NCBI GenBank assembly: GCA_001873065.1
Contig: MNYM01000043.1
Coordinates: 1-58,265 of the forward strand
Direction: 5' to 3'
Source of the DNA: Flavobacteriaceae bacterium CG2_30_31_66
Lineage (GTDB): Bacteria; Bacteroidota; Bacteroidia; Flavobacteriales; Flavobacteriaceae
Length of the DNA: 58,265 bases
Shown here: in pieces, positions 16,075 to 25,730 of the stretch
Layout: each line of letters begins with the position of its first letter
Numbering within the stretch: the stretch's first letter is position 1
Position numbers and translations under genes: made by a program
Notes under the pieces: model-generated
Told to the model about the DNA's origin: nothing
Databases searched by the model: none
The model's input: the letters and a program-made list of their open reading frames with translations, nothing else

Positions 16075-19000
16075 ATGTATTTAATTTTCGACACCGAAAC
16101 CACAGGATTACCAAAAAGTTGGAACGCACCAATCACGGATACTGACAACTGGCCAAGGTGTATTCAAATTGCGTGGCAATTGCATGATGCTATGGGAAAT
16201 CTCATAGAACATCGTGATTTTTTGATAAAACCTGACGGATTTAATATTCCTTTTGACGCTGAAAGAATTCATGGAATTTCAACAGAATTGGCTCAAGAAC
16301 AAGGGATTTCTTTAGAAGAAGGACTTGCCTTATTCAATCAAGTTTTGCAAAAAACAAGTTTTGTAGTTGGACAAAATGTAAGTTTTGACATCAATATTCT
16401 TGGTTGTGAATTTCATAGATTGGGCATTCAAAACAATTTAACAAAACTCCCTTTTTTAGATACTTGTACTGAAAAATCGGCTACACTTTGCAAACTCTCT
16501 GGTGGTCGTGGTGGAAAATTCAAATTGCCAACATTAACCGAACTTCACAAACATCTTTTCGCTGTTGATTTTGAAGAAGCACACAATGCAACTGCAGATG
16601 TCGAGGCAACAACGCGTTGTTTTTTAGAATTAATTCGTTTAAAAGAATTCACAAAAGAAGAATTAAAAGTTGATGAATCTTATTTTGAAAATTTCAAAAT
16701 AGCAAATCCAACTCAAATTCAAGTTATTGGAATTAAGCATGTTAATCTAAAAAGTAAAACTGAAAAAATTCGAAAAAGACTTGAAAATTTAAAAGACGAT
16801 ATTACTTCCAAAACAACTTCTGAAGGTTTATTTGAACTAAAAGACACTGCTTTTTCACATTTGCACAACCACACACAATTTTCGGTTTTGCAATCTACCA
16901 TCCAAATTGATGCTTTGGTACGAGCCGCTGCTCAAGATAAAATGCCAGCGGTTGCTATGACAGATTCTGGAAATATGATGGCGGCTTTTCATTTTGTAAA
17001 TACGGTTTTGAATCATAACAAATTAGCCGAACATGAAATAAAACCAATTGTTGGTTGTGAATTTAATATCTGTGAAGACCACAAAAATAAATCTATCAAA
17101 GACAATGGATTTCAAGTGGTGATGTTGGCAAAAAATAAAAAGGGCTATTACAATTTGGCGAAAATGTCATCAATTGCTTTTATTGACGGATTTTATTATG
17201 TACCGCGAATTGACAAAGAGGTTGTTAAAAAATACAAAGAAGATATCATTGTTTTATCAGGGAATTTATACGGAGAAATTCCTAGTAAAATTTTAAATCT
17301 TGGCGAACATCAAGCAGAAGAAGCCTTAATTTGGTGGAAACAAGAATTTCAAGATGATTTTTATCTGGAAATCATGCGTCATAATCAACAAGATGAAACG
17401 ATTGTAAATGAAACTTTATTAAAGTTTTCAGAAAAACACAATGTAAAAATTGTTGCAACTAACAACACATTTTATTTGGACAAAAAAGATGCCAACGCAC
17501 ACGATATTTTACTCTGTGTAAAAGATGGTGAAAAACAAGCAACCCCTGTTGGCAAAGGTCGAGGTTATAGATATGGATTGCCAAACGAAGAATACTATTT
17601 CAAATCAACCGATGAAATGAAAAAAATCTTCGCAGATATTCCTAAGACGATTAGTAATGTGCAAGAAATTGTTGATAAAATCGAAATTTTTTCATTGGCA
17701 AGAGAAGTATTATTGCCCGCTTTTGACATTCCAAAAGAGTTTCAATCAGAAGAAGATTTGTTAGATGGTGGCAAAAGAGGCGAAAATAATTATTTGCGAC
17801 ACTTAACTTATGAAGGTGCCAAAAAAAGATATGGAGAACTATCTGATTCAATCATTGAACGAATTGATTTTGAATTGGAAGTTATCAAAAAAACGGGCTA
17901 TCCTGGCTATTTTTTAATTGTTGAAGATTTCATCAGAGAAGCAAGGAATATGGATGTTTCAGTTGGTCCAGGACGTGGTTCTGCTGCTGGCTCCGTAGTG
18001 GCATTTTGTTTAAAAATCACGAATATTGATCCCATAAAATATGATTTGCTTTTTGAGCGTTTTTTAAATCCTGAGCGTGTTTCAATGCCAGATATTGATA
18101 TCGATTTTGATGACGAAGGGCGAAGCAAAGTGTTGGATTATGTCATTAAAAAATATGGTTCAAATCAGGTTGCGCAAATTATCACGTATGGGACAATGGC
18201 TGCAAAGTCATCCATTAGAGACACTGCTAGAGTGTTAGATTTGCCTCTTTTTGAAGCTGACAGAATTGCAAAATTGATTCCAAATATCATCAAACTTCAA
18301 CATATTTTTAGTGATGATGAAAAAAACAAATCAAAAATTAACAGTCTTCGAGAGGAAGAAAAATTGATGGTTGATGAGTTAAGAACCATTTCGAAAGGTG
18401 AAAATTTGGCTTCTGAAACTGTAAATAAAGCCACTATTTTAGAGGGTTCTGTGAGAAATACAGGCACACATGCTTGTGGCGTAATTATCACTCCAGGTGA
18501 CATCACGAATTATGTTCCTGTTGCTTTGGCAAAAGATTCTGACATGTATGTGACGCAATTTGACAACTCTGTTGTAGAATCTGCAGGTTTGCTAAAAATG
18601 GATTTCTTAGGATTAAAAACGCTGACATTAATTAAAGACACTGTCAAAATTGTAAAAGCCAGACATGGAATAGAACTAGACCCTGAAACTTTTCCTCTAG
18701 ATGATGAAAAAACGTATCAATTATTTCAAAAAGGTGAAACTGTTGGTGTATTTCAGTATGAATCTGTAGGAATGCAAAAACACATGCGCGCTTTAAAACC
18801 AACAGTTTTCGGTGATTTGATTGCCATGAATGCGCTGTATAGACCAGGGCCAATGGAATATATTCCTTCATTCATCAATCGAAAACATGGCACAGAAGAT
18901 ATTGAATATGATTTACCAGCTATGGAAGAATATCTAGCTGAAACCTACGGAATTACAGTATATCAAGAACAGGTAATGTTATTATCTCAAAAACTAGCCA

Positions 19001-20400
19001 ACTTTTCTAAGGGTGAAGCTGACGTTTTGAGAAAAGCTATGGGAAAAAAACAAATGTCGGTTTTGGATAAAATGAAACCAAAATTCATTGAACAAGCCTC
19101 AGCAAATGGTCATGATGCCACAAAGTTGGAAAAAATTTGGAAAGATTGGGAAGCATTTGCAAGTTATGCTTTTAACAAAAGCCACTCTACTTGTTATGCT
19201 TGGATTGCTTATCAGACGGCGTATTTGAAAGCGCATTATCCAGCTGAATATATGGCTTCTGTGCTTTCAAATAATATGAGTGATATCAGACAAATTTCCT
19301 TTTTTATGGAAGAATGCAAACGAATGGGCTTGCAAGTTTTAGGACCTGACATCAACGAATCTTACTTGAAATTTTCTGTAAATAAACAAGGAGCTGTGCG
19401 TTTTGGAATGGCTGCTATCAAAGGTGTTGGAGCGCATGCAGTAAAATCGATTATTGATGAACGCAAAGAAAATGGTTCGTATGCTTCCATTTTTGATTTG
19501 GCAAAACGCGCAGATTTGCGAGTTGCCAATAAAAAAGCGTTTGATAGTTTGGTGAAAGCGGGTGCTTTTGATTCGTTTACTAACACTCACAGAGCACAAT
19601 ATTTTGCATTGGATGAAAAAGGAGTCACTTTTCTAGAACGTGCTATGAAATACGGAAGCAAATTTCAAGAGAATAAAAATTCTACTCAAGTATCACTCTT
19701 TGGAGAAACCTCAACCATTCAATTTCCTGAACCTGAAATTCCGAATTGTGAAACTTGGGGAACTATGGAATTGTTGTCTCAAGAAAAAGAAGTCATTGGC
19801 ATGTATATTTCTGCACATCCTTTAGATGATTTCAAAAATGAACTCTTTTTTTGCAATACCAACTTGTCAATTTTTAGAGAAGATTTGAAATCTCATGCTG
19901 GAAAAAATATCTCTTTTGCAGGAATTATTACGGATGTTCAACATCGAGTTGCAAAAACTGGAAATCCATGGGCTTCCTTTGTTTTGGAAGATTATAATGA
20001 CAATTATGAATTCCGGATTTTTAAAGAAGATTACTTAAAATTCAAACATTTTTTATCGATGAAAAACTTCTTATTTATCAGAGCAACTTTTAAAAAGAAT
20101 TTTTACAATGATGAAGTGAGTATTTCATTTACTGATTTCAAACTGCTAACAGATGTTTTGGACAATTGTTGTGAAAAACTCACCATTCAAATTCCTTTGG
20201 ATGAAATCAAAGAAGATACTATTTTAAATTTAGAAACCATTTTAAAAAACAATCCCGGAACAAAACCGTTAAAATTTACAATTTGGGATGAAATCGAAAA
20301 TATTGAGGTAAATCTTCCAAGTAGAAACATAAAAATAGAAGTTTCTAGTTCGTTGTTGGATATTTTACAAAAACAGCAAATCAATTATAAATTGAATTGA
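16075..20400 (+). CDS. dnaE: DNA polymerase III alpha subunit with fused N-terminal 3'-5' exonuclease
   Basis: 1441 residues; replicative polymerase. Residues 1-205 form a DnaQ-like DEDDh exonuclease: FDTETTG (Asp6, Glu8), VGQNVSFDINIL and HNATADVEAT are all intact. Next comes a PHP domain (SHLHNHTQFSVLQ about 262-275) whose usual DHGN motif reads TDSGN, so metal binding may be weakened. The palm includes GPGRGSAAGSVV (about 632), PDIDIDFDD (about 672) with two catalytic Asp, and LLKMDFLGL (about 840). A helix-hairpin-helix and an OB fold (ISFAGIITDVQHR) follow. A fused proofreading domain occurs in Bacteroidota DnaE but not in E. coli DnaE, which uses a separate epsilon subunit. Ends 11 bases before a convergent ATPase gene. 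Confidence 0.97.
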   Translation: MYLIFDTETTGLPKSWNAPITDTDNWPRCIQIAWQLHDAMGNLIEHRDFLIKPDGFNIPFDAERIHGISTELAQEQGISLEEGLALFNQVLQKTSFVVGQNVSFDINILGCEFHRLGIQNNLTKLPFLDTCTEKSATLCKLSGGRGGKFKLPTLTELHKHLFAVDFEEAHNATADVEATTRCFLELIRLKEFTKEELKVDESYFENFKIANPTQIQVIGIKHVNLKSKTEKIRKRLENLKDDITSKTTSEGLFELKDTAFSHLHNHTQFSVLQSTIQIDALVRAAAQDKMPAVAMTDSGNMMAAFHFVNTVLNHNKLAEHEIKPIVGCEFNICEDHKNKSIKDNGFQVVMLAKNKKGYYNLAKMSSIAFIDGFYYVPRIDKEVVKKYKEDIIVLSGNLYGEIPSKILNLGEHQAEEALIWWKQEFQDDFYLEIMRHNQQDETIVNETLLKFSEKHNVKIVATNNTFYLDKKDANAHDILLCVKDGEKQATPVGKGRGYRYGLPNEEYYFKSTDEMKKIFADIPKTISNVQEIVDKIEIFSLAREVLLPAFDIPKEFQSEEDLLDGGKRGENNYLRHLTYEGAKKRYGELSDSIIERIDFELEVIKKTGYPGYFLIVEDFIREARNMDVSVGPGRGSAAGSVVAFCLKITNIDPIKYDLLFERFLNPERVSMPDIDIDFDDEGRSKVLDYVIKKYGSNQVAQIITYGTMAAKSSIRDTARVLDLPLFEADRIAKLIPNIIKLQHIFSDDEKNKSKINSLREEEKLMVDELRTISKGENLASETVNKATILEGSVRNTGTHACGVIITPGDITNYVPVALAKDSDMYVTQFDNSVVESAGLLKMDFLGLKTLTLIKDTVKIVKARHGIELDPETFPLDDEKTYQLFQKGETVGVFQYESVGMQKHMRALKPTVFGDLIAMNALYRPGPMEYIPSFINRKHGTEDIEYDLPAMEEYLAETYGITVYQEQVMLLSQKLANFSKGEADVLRKAMGKKQMSVLDKMKPKFIEQASANGHDATKLEKIWKDWEAFASYAFNKSHSTCYAWIAYQTAYLKAHYPAEYMASVLSNNMSDIRQISFFMEECKRMGLQVLGPDINESYLKFSVNKQGAVRFGMAAIKGVGAHAVKSIIDERKENGSYASIFDLAKRADLRVANKKAFDSLVKAGAFDSFTNTHRAQYFALDEKGVTFLERAMKYGSKFQENKNSTQVSLFGETSTIQFPEPEIPNCETWGTMELLSQEKEVIGMYISAHPLDDFKNELFFCNTNLSIFREDLKSHAGKNISFAGIITDVQHRVAKTGNPWASFVLEDYNDNYEFRIFKEDYLKFKHFLSMKNFLFIRATFKKNFYNDEVSISFTDFKLLTDVLDNCCEKLTIQIPLDEIKEDTILNLETILKNNPGTKPLKFTIWDEIENIEVNLPSRNIKIEVSSSLLDILQKQQINYKLN

Positions 20401-20411
20401 TTTTGAGTGAT

Positions 20412-21125
20412 TTAGACTGTTGTTGTTTCTCTAAAAATAGCTTCTAAACTTTTGCCTTTTAGATGTTTTATATATTCATTTAACAGCAATGTTCCTTTGT
20501 TGATAATCAACACACGATCGCAAACTGCCTCTACTTCTTGCATAATATGTGTTGAAAATAATACTGTTTTTTCTTTTCCCAATTCTTTAATCAAAGTTCT
20601 AATATCTACTAATTGATTTGGGTCTAAACCTGTAGTTGGCTCATCTAAAATTAATACTGATGGATTGTGCAAAATAGCAGCTGCAATGCCAACTCTTTGT
20701 TGATATCCTTTTGATAATTGATGAATTTTTTTATGAGCTTCTGTAAGTAAACCCACTTTTTCAATACAACTTTCTATTTGTTCTTTTACAGAACCATTTT
20801 CTGAATTTGATAATTTATAAATTGACGCACAAAAATCGAGATATTCTCTCACATACATATCAGTGTACAAAGCATTATGTTCGGGCAAATACCCGATTAT
20901 TTTTTGAGCTTCTAAAGGGTTTTTCAACACATCAATATCATCCATAAAAACTTCGCCTTCATCAGGTTTTAAATAACCTGTTAGGATTTTCATCATGGTT
21001 GATTTTCCTGCACCATTTGGACCTAAAAAACCGATGATTTCTCCATTTTTGGCATCAAAAGAAATGTCATTTAACACTTTTTGAGTGCCATAATTTTTTG
21101 AAACGGAAGTTACTTTTATTGACAT
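20412..21125 (-). CDS. ABC transporter ATP-binding protein, GldA-like
   Basis: 237 residues with the full ABC ATPase motif set: Walker A GPNGAGKST (about 35), Q-loop region IGYLPEHNALYTDMYVREYL, signature LSKGYQQRVG, Walker B VLILDEPTTGLDP and the switch His in STHIMQ. The stretch YLPEHNALYTDMYVREYLDF closely resembles GldA, the ATPase of the GldAFG transporter needed for gliding in flavobacteria. It appears shorter than the GldA proteins I recall (about 300), and no gldF or gldG lies nearby, so the assignment is tentative. It follows the membrane protein gene by 9 bases on the same strand. Confidence 0.75.
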   Translation of the reverse strand: MSIKVTSVSKNYGTQKVLNDISFDAKNGEIIGFLGPNGAGKSTMMKILTGYLKPDEGEVFMDDIDVLKNPLEAQKIIGYLPEHNALYTDMYVREYLDFCASIYKLSNSENGSVKEQIESCIEKVGLLTEAHKKIHQLSKGYQQRVGIAAAILHNPSVLILDEPTTGLDPNQLVDIRTLIKELGKEKTVLFSTHIMQEVEAVCDRVLIINKGTLLLNEYIKHLKGKSLEAIFRETTTV

Positions 21126-21134
21126 TTTCTTTTT

Positions 21135-21896
21135 TTAATTTGAAGATTGTAATCTGATTTTTCGAATGTTTTTCATTCGTTTCCAAGCCAATTGATGCCG
21201 TTTTTTATAAACCCAAAGCGTGCCCAAATCTAATAAAAAATAAAAGAAACTGATGCCACTTGGAGGATTATAACTGGGTAAAAAATCAAAAATTCCCCAG
21301 GCTGTTGCTGGCCAAGACCAACATTTATAATAGGTTCCTACCAATTCCAAAACCACCACTGTGATATACATGGTTAAATAAAAAAGACGTTCTCTTGGTT
21401 TGTTTCTTAAAATAAATAACGTGGCAATTGTCATCACAAATCCGAAAACATCGTTTTCGAAAATCAAAAAAATACTGGCATAAATGAATATAAAAATGGT
21501 AAAGAATCGTTCTAAAAACAGATGATGTATTTTTATAGAAGCCGCTTTTGAAAAACACAAAACTGCAATATACACAAAAGCATGACCAAATGGAATGTAA
21601 TGAGGCACATTTTCCAATCTGTACGTGTACATTCCCATCAAAATAGAGAATAAATATTCGCCAAAATAGGCAATCAAAACTGCTGCTAGCATTTGTTCTT
21701 TAAGTCGTTTATTCACTCTAAAAAAAGTGATGACAAACATAAAAATCATCAGCAAATTAGCATAATGTTGCGCATTTTCAGTAATTGCAACCATGTAAAA
21801 ACTATCCAAAAATAAGCCAACAATAAAAAACAAATACAACAATCCAAGTGTTTTGAATGTTGTATAGAAAGATGATTTTGAAGCAACTACACTCAT
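21135..21896 (-). CDS. Multi-pass membrane protein (paralogue of 56216-56983)
   Basis: 253 residues with about seven hydrophobic helices. Conserved loops include YTYRLENVPHYIPFGHA, YKCWSWPATAWGIFDFLP and SYNPPSGISFFYFLLD, with a basic C-terminal tail. The same motifs occur in the 255-residue protein encoded at 56216-56983, so the two are paralogues. No family name is known to me. It shares a strand with the GldA-like ATPase and may be cotranscribed with it, but does not look like an ABC permease of the usual type. Confidence 0.75.
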   Translation of the reverse strand: MSVVASKSSFYTTFKTLGLLYLFFIVGLFLDSFYMVAITENAQHYANLLMIFMFVITFFRVNKRLKEQMLAAVLIAYFGEYLFSILMGMYTYRLENVPHYIPFGHAFVYIAVLCFSKAASIKIHHLFLERFFTIFIFIYASIFLIFENDVFGFVMTIATLFILRNKPRERLFYLTMYITVVVLELVGTYYKCWSWPATAWGIFDFLPSYNPPSGISFFYFLLDLGTLWVYKKRHQLAWKRMKNIRKIRLQSSN

Positions 21897-21923
21897 GCCA
21901 CGAAAATAAGGAAACTAAACAAA

Positions 21924-21950
21924 AAATGGCTCAAAAAAATTGAGCCATTT
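21924..21950 (-). terminator. Terminator between TonB receptor and membrane-protein gene
   Basis: An 11-base stem (21924-21934 with 21940-21950), 5-base loop and T run on the minus strand. It follows the receptor stop and separates the GLPGLI/receptor block from the next two minus-strand genes. Confidence 0.8.
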
Positions 21951-21972
21951 GTTTAAATTTTTTAAAATGAAA

Positions 21973-24771
21973 TTACAATTGGTAACGAACTCTGAAACTT
22001 ACAAATCTTGGTAAGATAAATGTTTCATTGATTCTAAATGAAAAATTATTCTGATTTACAGATACATTTGAGCTAGTTGCTAATAAGTTGCTTCCAACCA
22101 ATTCGTATTCCCATTTTGCATCACTATTTTTTCTATAAGCAAAAGAGGCATTTAAAATATTGAAAGAGTTTGCAACATCGCCATTCTGTTTTACTTCTGT
22201 AAAAGAGAAGTCAGATTTAAAAGTTAATGAATTCCAAATATATGCGTCGAAATCAATTCCTGTTCTTTGTGTTAAACCTTTAACAATTGTATTTCTAGAC
22301 GTATTGTTTTGATCAGAAAAATCAGCACTATAAAATAAATTTATATTTGGTGCTTTTGTATAATTGGTACCAATTCTGGTGTTAAAACCTCTTGAGATAT
22401 TTTTGTTCAAATTTCCTATACTATTAATAAATTGATAACTTTTGTTGTAATTGAAATTACCTCCTAATCTTCCTGTAATCTTTTTGATGGTTTTGCTCAC
22501 GTTAGCAAAAGCTGTGAAACTCTCAAAATCTTCAGGTGAATTGATAGCTAAACTGCTTGAAACCACAGAACCAGGAGGAAAATTAATATCACTAGTTACT
22601 TGATTGATTGTTTTTCTATAGTTTAATCTCGCAAATACATTACTATTATTGAATAAATTAAAACTTCTATAATTTAAAGATACATTATGGAAACTGGCAT
22701 TGATAAGTTCATCATTTCCTATAAAGAATGAATTATAACTTCTTGCAACAAATCCTCTTGCAATTTGATTCACATCTGTAAAATTAACTTGTTGTCTGTA
22801 ACTAAAATTCAAGCTTTCGCTTCTTTTAAATTGTGCAACAACTTCAAACTCTGGCAATACTTGGAAAAATTTATCTTGAAAATATTCTGTTCCATATTGT
22901 GTGTTTTGAGAATTGTATGAATGAACAGTAAAACCTGGAGTAATGGTAAAAATTCCTTTTTTCAAACGATATCTCAAACCTGCATAAATATCAGCAAATT
23001 TATATTCAGTATCATTGGTAGTTTGTGGGTCTAATACATTTTGAATTGTAGGATTTGGTATTATCTCATTTCCATTGTCTAAAATTTGGAAAAAACGTGA
23101 GTTGTAATTTTGATTACTCAAAATTGTTCCTGCTACAAAATTCAAATTACTTACCGAATTGAGAATGTAGTAATAATCCAATTTTGCATCCATTTGATTG
23201 GTTTTTACACGTCTGTCTTGCTCTAAATTGTAGAACATATTGCTTCTATCCAATCCTAAAGTAAGTGCTGCATTATCAAAACCATCTCTTTTTGTTAAAT
23301 CAGGATCATTATTATTATTAGGATTATTTTCTAAAGAAGCCAAATAAAATGGATCTTCATCTTGCAATAAATGCTTTATTTCTAGGGCAAAAATACTTTT
23401 TTCACTTGCTGTATAGAAATAACTCAAATCTTGATTGATGGTAAAAGGAGTTGCATTTTCTCTTTCTGTAATATCACTAAGTACTTGAGAATTTACATTA
23501 TCAGTTCTAAATTCATTTGAAAAACGACCGGCAATATTATAATTCATTTGATTATTAATATCTTTTTTATAGATAGACGTAAATCGAAATAAGCCAGTAT
23601 TACTAGTCTGATTGGTTGTATTATCAACCACATCATCAGGTATGCTATTTAAACTTTCATCTATAGGAGTGTTTGGGTCATCAGGAATATCAACATAATC
23701 AATAGTATTGATATTTCTTTGACCATTGGTATTGCTCGAAAAAATTAAAAATCCGCCTAAACTCAATTTTTTATTGGGTGAATAACTGAAATTGAAAGCG
23801 GATAATTTAGTTTCTATTTTATTTGCATTTCTTGCATTGGCAGTTAAAAAACCAATTCCTGCATCTGCAATATTGATGTTTGTTCCGTTTGAAGGACTTT
23901 GACTTTGAAAATTGGCACCAAAACTTCTTAAATCTCCTCTATCTAAAACAACTTCACCAATATTATTTACATCACCAATAACATTAAGCGTGTATTTTGG
24001 AGTATAATAAAATAATTTTGGTTGAAAAAGGTATAAGGTTTCACTTGGTGCATATCCAATTCCTCCAGTAACATCACCAAACCAAAAATTCTTTTTTCCT
24101 TCTTTTAATTTGATATTGATGGCAACTCTGTCTTCATTGTTTTGAACGCCACTCAATTGATTAACATCCGAAAAGTTTCTCAAAACTTGAATTTTATCAA
24201 TCGCATTTGAAGGAATATTTTTGGTTGCCAATTTGGTATCTCCACTGAAAAAATCTTTACCGTCAATAGTAATTTTTTCAACAGCTTTTCCTTCTACTTC
24301 AATTTGCCCAGCAGCGTTTATTTCAACTCCTGGTAATTTTTTCAATACATCTTCTAATTTACGTTCAGTACCATTTTTAAAAGAATCTGCATTGTATGAA
24401 ATAGTATCACCACTAATGGTAACAGGCATTTTCGAGACAATGTTAATACCCTCTAACATATTGTCTTCTTTCATAGTGAAGTTTTTTACAATATCAGCTG
24501 TTGTAGTTTTTATGGCTGTCGAAATTTCTTTAAAACCAATATAACTTATTTTAACAGTGTAAGAAGTATTATTTTTTAAATCGAGTCTGTAAAATCCTTT
24601 GGAATCCGAAAAACCATAAGAAGCGATTGCTTTAGAAACATCATCAATCGCAATTACATTTGCCATTTCTAAAGGAACTCCAATGGAGTCTTTCACAACA
24701 CCTGTCAATTTTATTTGGGCAGTTGCAATCCAAGTCACCATAAAAATGGCGATTACTAAAATTTTTTTCAT
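21973..24771 (-). CDS. TonB-dependent outer-membrane receptor (CarboxypepD_reg plug, OMP beta-barrel)
   Basis: 932 residues. After a signal peptide (IATAQIKLTG) comes a carboxypeptidase-regulatory-like domain (KDSIGVPLEMANV, 25-105), then a plug-like domain with LEDVLKKLPGVEINAAGQIEVEGKAVEKI and a barrel from about 240 to the terminal VRYQL. The tract is typical of the receptor type that travels with GLPGLI proteins in flavobacteria. It is the last gene of a minus-strand block with two GLPGLI genes and a small exported protein, facing a two-component system. Substrate is unknown; no SusD-like lipoprotein is encoded, so a glycan utilisation locus is unlikely. Confidence 0.9.
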   Translation of the reverse strand: MKKILVIAIFMVTWIATAQIKLTGVVKDSIGVPLEMANVIAIDDVSKAIASYGFSDSKGFYRLDLKNNTSYTVKISYIGFKEISTAIKTTTADIVKNFTMKEDNMLEGINIVSKMPVTISGDTISYNADSFKNGTERKLEDVLKKLPGVEINAAGQIEVEGKAVEKITIDGKDFFSGDTKLATKNIPSNAIDKIQVLRNFSDVNQLSGVQNNEDRVAINIKLKEGKKNFWFGDVTGGIGYAPSETLYLFQPKLFYYTPKYTLNVIGDVNNIGEVVLDRGDLRSFGANFQSQSPSNGTNINIADAGIGFLTANARNANKIETKLSAFNFSYSPNKKLSLGGFLIFSSNTNGQRNINTIDYVDIPDDPNTPIDESLNSIPDDVVDNTTNQTSNTGLFRFTSIYKKDINNQMNYNIAGRFSNEFRTDNVNSQVLSDITERENATPFTINQDLSYFYTASEKSIFALEIKHLLQDEDPFYLASLENNPNNNNDPDLTKRDGFDNAALTLGLDRSNMFYNLEQDRRVKTNQMDAKLDYYYILNSVSNLNFVAGTILSNQNYNSRFFQILDNGNEIIPNPTIQNVLDPQTTNDTEYKFADIYAGLRYRLKKGIFTITPGFTVHSYNSQNTQYGTEYFQDKFFQVLPEFEVVAQFKRSESLNFSYRQQVNFTDVNQIARGFVARSYNSFFIGNDELINASFHNVSLNYRSFNLFNNSNVFARLNYRKTINQVTSDINFPPGSVVSSSLAINSPEDFESFTAFANVSKTIKKITGRLGGNFNYNKSYQFINSIGNLNKNISRGFNTRIGTNYTKAPNINLFYSADFSDQNNTSRNTIVKGLTQRTGIDFDAYIWNSLTFKSDFSFTEVKQNGDVANSFNILNASFAYRKNSDAKWEYELVGSNLLATSSNVSVNQNNFSFRINETFILPRFVSFRVRYQL

Positions 24772-24805
24772 TTGTTTGGTTTGATTATTTTTTGGGGTTG
24801 TTTAC

Positions 24806-25621
24806 TTAGAATCTTCCTCTTCCACCATTTCCTCTTCCTTGAAAACGCTCTTTCAATTCGTCAGTTTTTTCTTTGATGATTTTGTTGTATTCATCTCTGC
24901 CAACTTTATCACCTTTATTTGGTTTTTGAATTTCGATTTTTTCTTCAGGATTCAATACAATTTCTGTGCACAACAACGTGGTTCTTCCGTAATTTAATTC
25001 TAAAATCAATCCAGGTAATCCCCAATAACTTTCTGGACCGGCACTTACTGGAATTTGTGGAGAATACCATGCAGTAACATTAATCATTTTTGGTTCGTTT
25101 TTTTTATCACTATTCTGAGTATTGTTTCTTCTTCCAAAAATACTTCCAAAGTCTATACTTTTATCCTCTTTAGTCATGGTTGCTTTGTAAACAGTATAAT
25201 TACCAATTTGTTTGGTTTCAGAAGTTAATTGCCATTGTGGTTGCTCCATTTTTTCAACAATCAAAAAACGTTTGCTAAATTGCTCAACATCTTCAATCAT
25301 TTCTTTGTCTTTCAGGCTTTTATAAATAGAACCCTGTCCATTGTTTCTTCCCCACATTGGGCCATTTGTTCCTGGTGTTTCTAATTTTGCATCTTCTTTA
25401 AAAGAACTTTCTGATTTAGTAAATAGTAATGTGAACGATTTTTCGTTGAAGCTTTTAAAACGAGCTGCCATTTGTTGCTTTTGTACCTCAGTCAATTCGT
25501 TACCAAATTGTTCCATATCAACAGTTCTTTTAAACATGTACATGGCTTTTCCTTGAAAATCTTTTTGAGCAAAAGTGGCAACAGAAAAGAACGCTAAAAA
25601 GAGAATTGTTATTGATTTCAT
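24806..25621 (-). CDS. GLPGLI-family exported protein (copy 2)
   Basis: 271 residues with a signal peptide (FFSVATFAQKDF). The family signature is clear in ESYWGLPGLILELNYGRTTLLCTEIVLNPEE (about 197-227), preceded by the TAWYSPQIPVSAGP motif. The C-terminal tail is rich in Gly and Arg. It is 35 bases upstream of the receptor on the same strand and is a paralogue of the protein encoded at 25731-26564. The family's function is not known; the fixed company of a receptor suggests a periplasmic or surface partner. Confidence 0.9.
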   Translation of the reverse strand: MKSITILFLAFFSVATFAQKDFQGKAMYMFKRTVDMEQFGNELTEVQKQQMAARFKSFNEKSFTLLFTKSESSFKEDAKLETPGTNGPMWGRNNGQGSIYKSLKDKEMIEDVEQFSKRFLIVEKMEQPQWQLTSETKQIGNYTVYKATMTKEDKSIDFGSIFGRRNNTQNSDKKNEPKMINVTAWYSPQIPVSAGPESYWGLPGLILELNYGRTTLLCTEIVLNPEEKIEIQKPNKGDKVGRDEYNKIIKEKTDELKERFQGRGNGGRGRF

Positions 25622-25730
25622 AATTTTTAATTAATTTTTTGTCAAAAGTATTTTAAATACCTTCAAATTAGACTTAAAAAAAACTTAAAAGTTTAATGAG
25701 TACTCAAAATTAGTAAACAAAAAAACAATC

